Source: Bimuria novae-zelandiae CBS 107.79 (lineage: Eukaryota > Ascomycota > Dothideomycetes > Pleosporales > Didymosphaeriaceae). From it: DNA of 64,000 bases. The notes beneath the pieces were generated by a model. It was not told the DNA's origin, searched no databases, and saw only the letters and a program-made list of their open reading frames with translations. Shown here piece by piece: positions 1 to 13,127 of this stretch. Position 1 is the first letter of the stretch. The number at the start of each line of letters is the position of its first letter. Made by a program: the position numbers and the translations under genes. The DNA is taken from the NCBI GenBank assembly GCA_010015655.1, contig ML976678.1, forward strand, positions 286,430 through 350,429. Reading direction: 5' to 3'.

Positions 1-1279
1 TCGGTAGTCGCCGCGTGGTCAAAAGTGCCACGGCCGCAGCGTACAGAATTCGGCAGGTCGTTGGAATATGTTGGCCACGATGCCTGGCGGTAGGGAAGGT
101 TGGCGTTTCCCGGGGGGATGATTGGCTCATCAAAAAAGGGGCTTGTATGGTTCCTGAGACGATAAGCAGATATTCTGCTACCCAAGGAGATCGATGGCGT
201 GGATCCAGATTTACCGAATGAAACGTAGAGGCTCTAGCCAGACTCCGTTGTGCGCTACCCGCGCCCATATCCCTAGATGCTTTTTCAGTACTTCGGGGAC
301 GGAGAGTGTACGAAGGGTAGACATACAATGGCCTTGGGCAGCCTGCAGAATGGCGGGAAGAGTGAGAATAAAAGCCGAGGTCTTCATGATTACTTGTTGG
401 TCTCGGGACGCAATCACAGCGCTATTGAAATGTTTTATACATCATGAACCATCCCCATTTCATGCACGCATTATAACGCCCAATTGTATCAGACAGAAAC
501 CGATGGCTTTTTTTTTACCCAAAAAAGAAAGCGGAGCGACATAACCGTTATACCAGAGGAAATGCCTAATCACTCTGGGGCGTCCCAATCGAGTGCCGCT
601 CCGGTTTGCTTCTTGAGGCAGGTAGAACACTATACATTCCATTATCATTGGCTCACCAAACTACCGGACTGCCCTACTCAATATAGCCAGTCTTACATGA
701 AGTGTTTTTTCGTGCGAGAACTAGCCAGATGACCCATGGCTAAGTTGTCGCATGCAGAAGCCGTGGTGAATTGTTTAACCGGCGGGCCAAGGCAGCGGAC
801 TGGGTGTTCCAATAATATGGAGTTAGGCATTTACAGTACAACGCCGTATTCTACATCGTGTGGGTAAAATCGTAGGGTTTACCAAAAGTCGATTTTATCG
901 GACGAAAAGCTTACTTTTCATCGAATAGAGCTTTCTGCGCTCTAAAATAGCATCGTATACATGGTTCTTCAGACACTCTTCTGCAATGCCCTGGAAGTAG
1001 TTGCGAATATGTCAAGATACCGGCACCAGACGGCCAGGTACAAAGTGGGTGTACGTCAGACACTGTATTACTTATCCTGGGGTAACACATAGGACAAAGA
1101 TAATGCTACATGGAACTGTCTTACCCGACCTTGTGCCTACACGACTGCATGTGGGCTAAGAACGTTGAGCGAACAAACTACTTCTCACCGCGCACAAAGA
1201 CGCTTGTCCAAAGAACCCGTCAACTAGCTCCCTAGATCTTACTCATTCGCACAACGTCGACCACATAAAAAATCTCCAC
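1..1279. other. Intergenic, no supported gene
   Basis: Only short overlapping ORFs on both strands, none with a recognisable domain, signal peptide or convincing splice pattern. I see no RNA gene or repeat here. Confidence 0.5.
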
Positions 1280-2623
1280 TCATTTCGGCGCAAAGAACCC
1301 CCCAGTCCCCTTCTCCGTCCTCTCCAACTCATACTCCATCCAGCTCATCCCCAATACCCTCTCCAGCCCTCCGGTCCCCAGAAACAGCGTATCCAGTCGA
1401 TCGATGACGACCCACTCCCAATCCACAGTCTCCCCAGCGTCCAAGAACACCATATCGCAGTACACCAGCATCTTCCACATGCTCTTCCACGCCTCCTTCA
1501 GGGCTAGTAAGTCGGTGAATACATCGCGCTCGGTTCGCTTATCGTTCTTGGTAAGATCGGAGATGAAATACCTCGAACGTCTTCCGCTCTCGTATGGCGC
1601 GAAGAGGGGATTGAAAAAGACGGGCTCGACGACATGGCCGTGCTCTTTGAGCACTTCCTCGAGCAGGCCGTTGAAGCTCTTCGTGTTCATGTACGCTGGC
1701 CGGGGCAGCAAGCTTGTGAATCTCTCATTGCGGTAGGAAGCTCCCTCGTACTTTTCCACATACTCGCGCGGCTGCAGCAACGGCGACGAAGTGTTGCCAT
1801 CAACATAAGTCCACAACAAGTTCAGGTACACGAAAGCGAGAGCGACCTTCTGAACCAGCGACTTCAGACCGACCTCAATGTTGCAGCAACTCATGCCGTC
1901 GCTGAAGAAAGTGCTGATGCCTACGTCCGGGTGGTGCGCGAGGAGCAAGATCGTCTCGAGATCGCGAGTTCTTCCCTGTGCGTCGGTCGTGATAGCTGCG
2001 TCGATGACAAGGAGACGCAATATGTCTGAGCACGACTTCTTGTCGAGCCAGAGTCTGTTACGCTCCTCGGAGGTGCAAGTCAAGTAGTCAGCGTTGCGTT
2101 TGATGAAGGATGTCCACTCTTCCACGTGTGCGAACTCTTCGACTAGCCCTTGGCGGCCTTCATAAGTGCCAGAAATGATGGATACGTAGGACATGTACGT
2201 ATTCGCGAAGTCTGGGGGAAAGATGAAACGTCTCTCAGGAGAGGAGGTTGCCCACGGATCGCTTGCAAGTTGACGAAGCTCCGCGTTGCGCTGCTTGAGC
2301 GCGTCCTGGTCCGTCTCTTTTGCATCTGCAAGCTTTTTCACATTTGAAGTTTCCCCAACTATATCACTATCCTTTTCCGACGCGGTCCATGCCTGCGTGC
2401 GTTCGGCATAATCCTTGGCTGGACGATGTCTCTTGCGTTCCGTGGCAGAGTGCTCCCGCACAGCCGCCTGAAACTTGCTCGCGAAATACTCCAGCTGTTT
2501 AACTTGACCTAGACTACTTTTTGGAAATATCTCAGGGTGCTGTGGGCCTGGTTCAGAGCCATTACTGTACTCGAACAGGTCGGAGAGGGTATCCCACGGA
2601 ATTTCGTGGGCGAGAAAAGCCAT
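1280..2623 (-). CDS. Uncharacterised fungal protein, 447 aa
   Basis: A single uninterrupted ORF of 447 codons starting at a true ATG. I do not recognise a family. The N-terminal third (about residues 40-120) is charged and likely helical or coiled (Lys/Glu/Ala/Arg-rich). The rest is a globular-looking, aromatic-rich region with Cys-containing stretches such as LTCTSEERNRLWLDKKSC and a Trp-rich end (DWEWVVIDRLDT, MSWMEYELERTEKG). No signal peptide or membrane segment is visible. An upstream ORF in another frame (2509-2850) overlaps the first 114 nt. It could represent an upstream exon, but I found no convincing intron joining them, so the start at 2623 is kept with some doubt. Confidence 0.6.
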   Translation of the reverse strand: MAFLAHEIPWDTLSDLFEYSNGSEPGPQHPEIFPKSSLGQVKQLEYFASKFQAAVREHSATERKRHRPAKDYAERTQAWTASEKDSDIVGETSNVKKLADAKETDQDALKQRNAELRQLASDPWATSSPERRFIFPPDFANTYMSYVSIISGTYEGRQGLVEEFAHVEEWTSFIKRNADYLTCTSEERNRLWLDKKSCSDILRLLVIDAAITTDAQGRTRDLETILLLAHHPDVGISTFFSDGMSCCNIEVGLKSLVQKVALAFVYLNLLWTYVDGNTSSPLLQPREYVEKYEGASYRNERFTSLLPRPAYMNTKSFNGLLEEVLKEHGHVVEPVFFNPLFAPYESGRRSRYFISDLTKNDKRTERDVFTDLLALKEAWKSMWKMLVYCDMVFLDAGETVDWEWVVIDRLDTLFLGTGGLERVLGMSWMEYELERTEKGTGGFFAPK

Positions 2624-3217
2624 TTTGACGGCGAAGCCTGTTTCGTAAGAAGCTGATGTGGACTTTTGTACACATCTATGACTTCGTCGGCTTTAAAAGT
2701 GATACGTTGTTGTGAGGAGTCATTGGGCATCGCGGCAGCAGCGCCGAAAGTGGTAGGTAGTCGAATTTTGGTGGATACTAGCGCTTCCTGTATTCTCGGT
2801 CGAGGCCCGCCGCTTTCACTCCTTTTCTCTTTTGCATGGGAAGCAGTCATGACGATTATGAAGTCCCGCGGATAGCCTATTATTGTATAATGAATTTGCG
2901 ATCATACTTGAGCAGTACCTCGGGCGCACACCTTTTTTTTCTCTCTCTACTTCTTGTACTGTGGAACTCATCACCATTCTTTTGCACATTGTCTCCAGAT
3001 AACGAATCTGTAGGGTGCACGAGAATGTACGTCTTCGTATGTAATTCCGTAGAATACACCCGCATCGAACTTCAAAAGCTCATCATTAATGCAAATCCAT
3101 GCACCACCCTACCAAACCCTCCAAAAAAACGCCGCCCAATGCCCAAGCCCGCTATGTGGTATCATTCCCCAAACAAAAACGCCCAAAAAACCCCAAGAGT
3201 AACTCAACCCATCCCTC
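2624..3217. other. Intergenic between two minus-strand genes
   Basis: Holds the putative promoter of the 1280-2623 gene and the 3' flank of the cytochrome b561 gene. A 113-codon ORF on the minus strand (2509-2850) reaches in here but has no family resemblance. Confidence 0.4.
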
Positions 3218-4784
3218 CTACTTCACATAAACCGGCACCCCTGGATGCATATTCATCAAATACTGCGGCCCCGGCATCGTCCCCCCACCCACAACACCCT
3301 TCCAATCACTCCCCGCACTCGCACTCCTCTCATGCCCATGCTGCGCCCCATACCCCTTCTGCGCACCCACACCCACACTTTCACCCTCCCACGACCCCTC
3401 GCTGCTCCGCGAAAGCTTCTTCCTAACGCCCCACTTGGCGAGCCCGTAGTCGCGATCATCTTCCTCGCCGAGACGTCTGCGCGTCGTCGCCCGCGCGTAG
3501 GCTGACCCGCGGCGTGACACGCACAGTATGATAAACGTGGAGAAGACAGCAACGAGCAGCGTAACAGCGACGTACGCCAGGATGATAGGGTTCGCTTGCG
3601 AGGAGAGGCGCAGTCCCAGGCCGCCGGCGAGGACGAGCAGGAGGAAGACTGCGTTCGCGAGGTGCGTGTGTAGGCGCGGGATCCATGGCTTGAGGGTTTT
3701 GATTTTAGGAATGGGAAGGAGCGACATGAGAAGGATGGGGAGGAGCGCGATGAACGCGAGGATCTGGTGGGGGGAAGTGTATGACTTGGACTGTGGCGTG
3801 GGTTAGTGCGTGTGACCTTTGAGGGAAGGGGGGAAGAAGGAGGGACGCTTACGCGGTTGTACTGCGGGCTCGTTGCGATGCCTAGGGCGAAGGAGATAAC
3901 GAGGAAGAGTAAGATGGCGAAGCTCATCCCGACGTGGATCTTGATGTTGCGGAAGAAGGCGGCGAAGACGACGTTGATCGGCCAGAATACGAACAGCGCT
4001 ATGCATCCCATGATGGCGTGGGCGAGGTTCTTCCGATCGTGGTCTTTCACGATGCTTTTCAGATCGACGCCCTTCAGCTGATTTCCAGGTTCCGGCACAC
4101 CGGCTTCTGAGCTCGTCGCAGCCACTAGGTCCATAGTAAACTGCCCGTAGCGAACATGTCGTCGTAGTGGTGCATCGAGGTGGTTCAATTGCAGCCGCGT
4201 CCCAGGACCAAACGCGAAGATCATGGGCTGCGTCGTAGAGGTAGCGTCCAGGAAGCCACCCGGCCAGACGCGGCAATTCTTGCAAAGCGCGTTGAGAACG
4301 AACATCTCATCTTGAATCCCCGTTCCATTCAGAAGCTCCAGCTTGATATCCGGTGCGAGCTCGGGTTCAGCGTGAGAGTGCCCATAGCGGGGGCTCACCG
4401 TGACATCTAGTTCGCATTAGCACTCACCCAACATCCAATCTTACGAAGAAAGGGAAGACTCACTGTCACCATCCGCGTTCAGATACATAACCAGCATCAA
4501 ACTATCCCTCATACCCTCGCCAAACCCCACGCCCACCCATGAGTACGCCGGACTCGCAAAGTGAATATACACATCGCTGGAATCGCTCGCAAGACTAAGC
4601 GAAAACTGCGTCTCTGTTTTATCGTAAAAGAACGTCGAAGCCGGCGGACTCTTCTTCTGCTGTGCGTATACGCTCGTTGCGAACACTGTTTGTCGTCAGC
4701 TCATCCCTCCACTCCCTGGCACCCAGAGCAAGACATACACGCAACAACCAGCGCCCTAGCCCAGCGCGAAAACATCATTACCAT
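3218..4784 (-). CDS. Secreted-type DOMON / cytochrome b561 membrane protein (CBD9-like)
   Basis: Four exons: 4739-4784, 4464-4685, 3853-4406, 3218-3790; 464 aa. Introns 4686-4738, 4407-4463 and 3791-3852 have GTATGT, GTGAGT and GTAAGC donors, and the third has a CACTAAC branch site; frames close exactly. The first exon plus the start of the second gives a signal peptide (MVMMFSRWARALVVALFATS, ending near VYAQQ). Residues about 25-180 are a DOMON haem- or sugar-binding domain (VYIHFASPAYSWVGVGFGEGM). Residues about 200-345 are a b561-type helical bundle with candidate haem histidines in KNLAHAIMG, IKIHVGMS, SPHQIL and RLHTHLAN. The tail is Ser/Gly-rich and probably cytosolic. Family knowledge: such proteins are transmembrane electron carriers (ascorbate or ferric-reductase-like, or partners of cellobiose dehydrogenase-type systems). 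The substrate here is unknown. Confidence 0.9.
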
Positions 4785-5934
4785 CACCAACTCTTATACT
4801 TATAAAGAACAGAAACAAGTCGAAGCAGAGCAGAACAGGAACGTAAACTGATTTTAGCACAGCACACGCAAATGCACCCTCCAAACGTTCACCTCCTAAT
4901 CTCACCGCAGCGCACCACCCAGCGTATATACGCCTCCCCTCCCACCACAAGCCGTCTCACCCACCCATCTCAGCGCCTACACAAACATTGGCACCCGCAT
5001 CAGCAGCCGACCCCCGCTGCCCAATAGATCCGCTTTATCCATCTCGGCGGCTACGCGAAGCCTGGGAGGGGCGCGCGCACCGCTAGCCTGTGTGGGCGGG
5101 TATTTTTAGGTCTGTGCTGTCCTGGCTCGGCGCGCGCGAATAGAACATTGGCATCGGCAAACTGATGCTGCTTGAAAGACGTGAGGGCTCAGCCTCGCAC
5201 GCTGGACAAATCGGAATGTACTAATAACGAGCAAAACGGTCTACGGCAGTTAGGGTTCGGCGCGGCGGATCGAAGCGCCTTTCGTCGTTGCTGGCACGCC
5301 GCTTACTCGCATACGGCTGTCTGCCAGGCTCACTGTCGACGCCGCGCCCTTCTAAGATGGCAGTAGGTGTGCGTCACTTGCAAATCCATGACCACAGAGA
5401 TAGGGTTAACCGTAACAAGGTAGAAATTTTACCAAGGTAGAAATTGACGCGCGATCGACGCGCACGTTGACCTACATACATGTGCGTTCCGATCAAAAAA
5501 GGAAAGAGAACAAAAAGACCCGTCATTACACCCCCAAGCACCCAGAATCGCTCAAACACCGACCAAGCAAGGAAACATAGACGAAAAGGGGAGGACAAAA
5601 GTCGCCCATTGCTCCAATGCTAGTCGTGACGGTCATAAGTATGCAAATTCCAACGGTCGCATCTGCTCTTGAACGTTATGCGCCCACATTGGCGGGCATA
5701 TCGTAAACTCGTGGGTATCATCCTGATATCTTTTGGCGGATAGCCGAGACTTGACCCATTGTCCAAAAACGGAAGTCGCGGAGCTAGAAGGCAGGTCGCA
5801 CAGCTTGATTAGAGCGTCGCTTCCGGCAACAGTGTTGCCAAAACGGGACAGCTTTGGTCAGACCAAACATTTGTCGAATGCTCATGATATCGATCTTCTG
5901 CAAGGACGCGAAGCTATAGGACAGGCAACACACC
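4785..5934. other. Intergenic, no supported gene
   Basis: Contains the promoter of the DOMON/b561 gene (a CT/CA-rich strand just upstream of its ATG, common in fungal promoters) and the 3' flank of the next gene. ORFs here are short and featureless. Confidence 0.4.
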
Positions 5935-7795
5935 CTAGCGATACCTCGTCCGGTGGCGATCGACAACGAACTCGTGCTCAGAGTAGCGATCGTCCCAGTC
6001 ACGAGGCCTTCGGTCACGGATCTCCTCGCGCTCATACTCAATCTGGCGTATGCGAGATTTGCGTCGGCGTCGGATGTCGTCGGAGATCTCCACCAGCTGA
6101 AGAACGTCCTCCTGTATCGGTGTCAGATTATGTTCTTACGTATGCAAGGGATCGACTCACGTAGCGCAAATACTCCATCACATAGAAGAAGTCATCGGTC
6201 TCCTCGAAGTCGTAGCCCATAGAATCAATAGCTTCCTTGAGCACAAGATCTTTGGTAATCTCCGTCCACATGTCCTTGGGCCTTGCCTTCACCGGACCAG
6301 GGTTGCCAAAGTCAGTCGCAATCTCTTCATCACCGCTGACGAACTTTGAGCGGCGGACTCCGTTGTAGCGCTGCCATGTAATTTCTTGCGCTCCACCGCC
6401 GATGCCATCCATGCGGACGCGGTTGGTACCCGGTGGAACGTCTACAATGGCCCAGTCTTTGGTTGCACCGTTGTATGCTTCTCCTGGGTATCCCCGCTCA
6501 AGAGCCTTCCGGTTGTAGTAATCGGCTTCTTGATCGAACTCCGAGTCAAGCTGGACGGTGCGTGCGCGTCTAGGGCGACTGAGAGATCGGGTCTCTCTCA
6601 GACTGATGTCAGTCTCGCGGCCTGGTCGCTCGATGGTCTCACGCTCGAAGGTGATGTCGTCCTCGAAATCCCTGCCGCGTCCGCGACTTCTGAGGAATTG
6701 TCAGTTTCGTCATAGATATTTCAACTGGATTTCTTACTCTCTTCGTCTTATCGAAATCTCCAGACTTTCGTCTTTGGGAGGAGAAGGTGGCGGAGGCGGC
6801 GGAGTGGGCGATCGAGCACGTTCGACTCCTGAAAACTTGTCAGTGATCGCTGTAGGCTCGCGTTGGAAGAACTTACCGTGGTCAATGTGTCTATGGTGCG
6901 TGATGATTTCTTGAATGATAGGCGGGCGGATTTCCGGCTCTGGAGCCGGCGGTGGCGGCGGAGGAGGCGGAGGGGTGGGGGAGCGCTCCTCCTTTCGCCG
7001 AATGATGATCTCGTCTTTGATCACTTCGCGTTCGCGGTGCAGCGGAGAAGGATCCCGACGACGGACAACGAACTCCTCACGCTCTCTCGCAACCAGATCT
7101 CCACGCGAGCGAGGGGGTGGCAGACTCTTCTCGCGATCTCTGATGATCACAGTGTCCTTATGCTCGTGACGGCCGTTGCGGCTGTCGTCGCGATGCTCGT
7201 GGCGGAACATGAAATCTTCCCTCTCGGCCGGATGGCGCGACAGTGGAGAGCGCTCGTGGAACTTGATCTCTTCGCGCTCAATGTCGACTTCGCGGGGCCT
7301 CGGGCGTTCACCACCGCCGCGACGGAAGACAATGTCCTCACGTTCGATCTCGCGAGGCGGAGGGGGTGCTCGAGGCCTTGACTGGTCTCGATGGCGGATA
7401 GTGATGTCGGTCTCTTCGCGTTCGACCTCGCGTGGGCGGCGAGTTGGGGCCTCGCTGCGTCGAATGCTGATGTCGTCTCGTTCGACGTCCCTCACACTGG
7501 ACGGAGGACCGCCGCGGCCACCACGGATGACGAGGGTGTCGTTTTCGACCTCTCGGCGGGTCCGCGACCGTGTGTCGAAGTCCTCTTCTCGTCGCTCTCG
7601 CACCACCATTTGACCGGCATTGGAGCGTCGGTCATAGTCCTCGTGGAGGAAGTCGGGAACACTGCGGCGGGGGTCTCCACCACGCCTCAGCTCCAAGTCA
7701 AGCTCATCATAGCTGCGATCGCTGCGACCGCCGTTGCGATAGAAGTCGCGCTGGCGCTCTTCGTAGAGCTCAGCCGTAGGGTAGCGCCGCGACAT
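5935..7795 (-). CDS. Arg/Glu-rich low-complexity protein with conserved C-terminal domain (DUF8035-like)
   Basis: Exons 6877-7795, 6738-6828, 6161-6689 and 5935-6111 encode 571 aa. The introns are 48, 48 and 49 nt, among the shortest fungi splice, with GTAAGT/GTAAGA/GTGAGT donors and CTGAC branch sites. Residues 1-300 are highly charged (repeats like EREEIKF, EREDIVFRR, DDISIRR), followed by two proline runs. The C-terminal part (about residues 380-520: AIVDVPPGTNRVRMDGIGGG, QEITWQRYNGVRRSKF, DDFFYVMEYLRY) is a compact conserved module I associate with the fungal DUF8035 family, from memory. Its function is unknown. The protein ends in another Arg-rich stretch (RRRRKSRIRQIEYEREEI). The ATG at 7795 begins MSRRYPTAELYEE. 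RNA-related or nuclear roles are plausible from composition but not shown. Confidence 0.85.
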
Positions 7796-9468
7796 GGCGG
7801 GCAACAGTCAGCGAGCGGTGGTGCTCACGAGTGCGGGGCGGGCGGGCTTGAGGCACCCGGATGGCGGACTGGGTGGTGATGGAGAGAAAAGGGAGGAGAG
7901 GGAGTGGGAGGCTGGACTCTAAGTCAGGGCTACTCTGGCAAAGTGGTCAGGCAAGTCAAGGCGCGGGCCTTGGACTTGGAGGGGCCAGGTTGGGTAGCCG
8001 CACTCCTACGTCATTTACCTGAGGAAGCCGCGTCCTTGATCAGCCGAGCAGAGAGCCCAACCAGGACACCGTACACGAGACAAGGTGCAAAAGCAATGCA
8101 GGAAGAACTCCGGTGAGCGGTTTGACGCCTTACCTGGATGCAACCTGTCACTGCTAGCGGGCGGCGCTGCTTCCACGATGCGTTATGGTAGAGCATCGTG
8201 AGAGACATATCCGAGCGCTGCTGCATTACTCTCCAACTCTCCGACAAGTGTGAGGCGTAAACCCAAGTTTCAGTCCCAGCCACGAGCAGCAAACGATGGA
8301 AACCTAACCTAGTCTTCCCGTCTCCCGAGCTGGAGCAAAGTTCGTGCCACGAGCGACAGATCTGCCGATGTGCAGTGCAGCTCTCCCGCCGTCAGTTGCC
8401 CGACCATGTCCATCACGTCCGAGCGTCCCTACCGATCCTCCCGAACGGTAGCCACCACAAGCTCGGTTGCTGGGAGGTCCAATATTCTACAACGTCTGAA
8501 CTGTCACTGGAGCTCCACCTCGCGATGCTTGACGTATGCCGTGATTGAGTATGCATGTGCGTCGGGATTTACCTGAATCACCCCCCTGCTGTGCAGGCTT
8601 GCATGATGACGTTCGCTTGTGACAGAACCAAGTGGAGTCATGGTTCATAGCAATGCACCCCAGCTTATCTAGTAGAACAGATTACCTGGAATTTCAGAGG
8701 CAGGAACGAGGGATTTTTTTGGAGGCTGGACGTTCTACGTCCGCAACGTGGTGTGAGGACGCCTTTGACTGTCTTCCACCCACGCCGCTCCCCTGCGGAT
8801 GGATCCCGAGGTCACCCCCAAGCCACGTGTTCTTCACAGTGCTGTGGGCAGCCTTTTCGCTCGTACGACGGCAGCTGCTACGCCCAAAAGTTGTGAGCGC
8901 ACCGAGTATTGGGCCGACACACTTACCAGGATACCAGGCTGCGATAGAAACTCATCGAGATCTTCCAGAACATCCAGGTGCTTCGTCTGCGACAGCAACG
9001 GTACTGCTATTGAACGCTCTCCCTCTGATAGTGCAGAGAATCGTACACTGAATAATCATTCAGCAGCCGAAGCAACCGTCAGCTCTGCCCCTTCATCGAA
9101 ACGCCGACTTCAAGCAATCGAAACCACCGTCTGTTGGTAGTGCGCGGGTCGATAAAGATGGCAGGCATACGAAGCACCCGTGCAGTGCAATGGAAGCAAT
9201 ATGGGAGAACATCACAGTCATGCGAGAAGTATGGGTACTGAAGATAGTGCATTGACTATGGCGAGTCACACCATTGCTCATCTATCCGAACGAGCCAACC
9301 CATCCGAAATCATGAGTTCATATCCTTGCCAAACGCCGAAGACCGATAACCATGATACCATCCCATTCACAAAAGCGTGTCGCGATATCTAATGCTCTCG
9401 AACCGGAAGCCATGCAACAGCCGGCAGAGAGGCGAAGCGATAATCGAGACGAGAAGAAGACGAGACAC
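7796..9468. other. Long intergenic stretch, no supported gene
   Basis: About 1.7 kb between the promoter of the Arg-rich gene and the 3' end of histone H4. ORFs in all frames are short and lack domains or plausible splicing. No RNA gene or transposon feature seen. Confidence 0.4.
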
Positions 9469-10076
<608 letters not shown>

Positions 10077-12211
10077 GTTGAACGTGTGTTAAGGGTGATG
10101 AAGTTGTGATGGGTTGTCGTGCTGTGGAGACGCGTGGGGACGGCTGCGGATGCGGGTGTTGAAATAGCGGGTTGTGGAAGAAAGAGCAAGAGAGAAAAGG
10201 TCGAGAGTCGGTGGGCGGCAGGGTATTTATGAGCGGCGCGGGGGCGCTGGATCACAGAATAGGCGGCAGGTGCGGGCTAGCCGAAACGGGGGAGCAACAG
10301 CAAAATGAAATCAGGCGGGAAAGCGCAGTTTCGATGTGCTGGAAAGCGCGCTGTTCAGTCGAGCCAATTTGTTAGGGGCGCGGGCACAATCCATCTCTTT
10401 GGCCGGTGGTCCGTGCGCTGGTTGCGAACACCAAACTTCTCTCCTACACCGCGCTCGCAGCAACACCATTACTTTGATAACAACGAAATACGTGTCGCTG
10501 TTTCTTGAATATTATTCAGAATACTTTCCATGGTCTATCATTGTTATTTGCACCCGTGAATCGCTTTCGTCGCGGAGTAATCGCTAATCGTAACAACCGC
10601 CACGCGTCTCGCGTTCGACCCCAACGCGTCGCCTTCACCACAGATACATAGAGCAGGAGCGACACATTCAGACGCTCCCATATTATCCCTCTTTGCCCTG
10701 TCTGTTGTATAGTTTTATAGGATGTGTACATTGACCATCTGTTGCATAGATTTCCAGCACATCCGCCGAGTGAACGGTTACACACGTCCACACCCAGACA
10801 AGTCAACAAGCAAGTCAAGTCTTGCGAACGGCCCTACTGTTGGGACGTGCAGGCTGTCACGGACCAGATGGTGCTCCGTCAACGAGACTTGACTTGCTTG
10901 TTGCCAACTGTGTCCACACCCATGCGCATCCCAGGATAGAACCCATTCTTTGAACCATTAAAAAAGAGATATGAGTTGCCTTTAGATGCACGCGGTCGGG
11001 TAAGATATCCTTGAAACACAATCCAGAATATACATGACCCTCCAAAACCATCATAACCAGCTTCTGCCAGCGCATCGACTTCACAAGCTCACTGGCCGTA
11101 TGCTGATCAAGATGTGTCTACGAAGGCAGTTTGCGCAAGGTTTAACAGCCAACCCCATGGGAAGAACAACCTCAATAACATCTTCAAGCAGCACAAAATC
11201 AAGTTCAGTGCAGACAACCAGTATGTGCCAATGTGGGCTTCTCCCGGACCACCCTCCCCAGACCATGCCCTGAATACGCCCCGTACCTTGGCCATGGATC
11301 ACGCGCTTTGTATGAGTCACCTCCATGATTATGTCCCTCTGAGCCGTGTATTACGAGGGCTCGATCGATCCACAAGGCATAGCGAGAGGCCCAACGAAAC
11401 GACTGCCAGTAGAACTTGGAGCGTTATTGCTCCATAACTCACCTTCAATCTCCGTGCTCGAACTGCTCCAACGAAAGTAACGACGCACAACAATAGGAAA
11501 CTCAATCCTAACTAATAGCGAATGGAGAGCCGGTGACTGGTGACCTAGCCCATACCCCTCTTCTCACCCCACCACTGCTATCCCTGGACGCTTCGAGACG
11601 TTTGCATTGACAATGAGTCACACTGCTGATCCTTGCGGATCAGGCGACCTACACGTTCCGCAGCTTGTGGCAAAGCATGTTGGTACATCGGAGACTCCCC
11701 TGAAGACGAGCTAGGCGTAGACTAAATGGGTGATAGGACTAACCTCCCAAGTAGCCATATAACTGCTGATCCAAAGATAGAGAATTCAAGTCATGTAGAG
11801 CCGATGAATAGAATGTTGATTGTCCCGTGTTTACTCTGGGTGGTGGCTGCCTTGCCTGAGAACACCATATTAAGAATATCGATTACACCACCGCACCATA
11901 CGGGATGCAAGAAGTCATATGCAAATATTGTCCCTGTCCTGGGAAGCACTTGTATCAAGCGTTCAACTAACGAAAATCGATCCGACAGAAGCAGAGGCAA
12001 GTATAAGAGGTATTAACACATCGTATAAAGATCATGGTGATCTACCAGTTAGCACCAAGCACATGACGCCCTCCACACGAACGCCGCCCGCCCGCGTGTC
12101 TCCCGAAAATAGGAGCAATAGTGCTGCCACGCAGAGTGCAATGCTGCCAATGTAGCCCTCCAATGTTCGACTCAACCCAGTCACCACTCCATATCTCCTT
12201 CAATCGCCTAC
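10077..12211. other. Long intergenic stretch, H4 promoter side
   Basis: About 2.1 kb without a convincing gene. It includes the H4 5' region. A direct repeat of the kind caagtcaagtc / gacttgacttgcttg occurs around 10800-10900, including an inverted pair (aacaagcaagtcaagtc at about 10805 against gacttgacttgcttgttg at about 10884). No domain-bearing ORF is seen. Confidence 0.4.
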
Positions 12212-13127
12212 CTAATACCCAGTCGCACCGGGTGCCTTCTCGTCTTTCCTCAAGCTTAACAGGATCTCCCGGAACCGCTGCTTCTCGCTGCCCGATGCGC
12301 CGCCCTTGACACCCTTGCCGCTCAGATCCACCAGCTTCGCGATGCGCTCCCAGCTCGTTCCGCCAGCAGTGGTGTCGTCGCGGTTCGCAAGGAACTCCTC
12401 GGCCTCCTTTCGCGTCTTGGCGATCTCCTTGTCCTTCTTGTTGTTGTAGTTCTCGTAGAAGTCGTCGATGTTCTGCCGCGCCTCATCAATAGTCTTGTTC
12501 TTGCGCTCGGCGGAAACTTCGTCGCGGTGTTGGATCTGGAGGTCGCGGCGCTCTCGCCATTCGCGGATGACGTCGGGCTCGGGAGAATCTGATCGCACGG
12601 GAGTAAAGGAAGGTGCCGGCTGGCCGGGGAGGTAGGGGAGGTTGGAACCGGTGATGGTGCCGCCGGGTGCCATGTGCTGATGCTGTTAGCATACTTATAG
12701 AACATATATGCTGCCCGTCCTCCCAAAGTGATATTCCTCATGTATTCCGTGCTAGACAGGACAGACGCATGGCGTACCTCGTTGGTTGTGTCAATTGCAG
12801 GGAAGGAGCTTTCGAAGCCCAGCATCTCCTCGTTCCCAGTGTTCGCCTGAAACGAGGAGTCTCCGCCGAGCAGGTCATCGTCGCCGTCCTCCACTGTGGC
12901 CACCTTGTCGTTCTCAGTTGCGAACTGGTCTGCGTCGTCACCGAGTAGCGCGCGCTCTCTGGCCGCAAAGTCGAGTTCGCCTGCACCGTCTCCTACAAGG
13001 TCAATGTCGCCATCACCACGCGCCTCGGTGTGGCCTAAGCTGCTTTAGCAAGCTGTAGCAAGATGCGGACTTGTATAGCCGTCTTACCAGCATCGAACTC
13101 GTCCAGACTAGGGAATCGGTCCGCCAT
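12212..13127 (-). CDS. clc1: Clathrin light chain
   Basis: Exons 13088-13127, 12778-13034 and 12212-12676 encode about 253 aa. The N-terminus MADRFPSLDEFDAGHTEAR and the acidic segment (GDDDLLGGDSSF, EEMLGFESSFPAID) are typical of clathrin light chains. The C-terminal half has the conserved motif VIREWRERRDLQIQHRDE and a long helix (KNKTIDEARQNIDDFYENY, KKDKEIAKTRKEAEEFL) that packs on the clathrin heavy-chain proximal leg. Role: assembly and regulation of clathrin triskelia in endocytosis and Golgi traffic. Acceptor of intron 2 is ambiguous (12676 or 12682 as first exon base; both keep frame, differing by two residues). The gene shares a 407 bp promoter with the divergent Rtt103-type gene. 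Confidence 0.93.

Noticed and set aside
6863..7613. Plus-strand ORFs opposite the Arg/Glu-rich gene
   Set aside because: They are the complement of Arg/Glu codon repeats; low-complexity shadows with no domain, while the minus strand splices cleanly.
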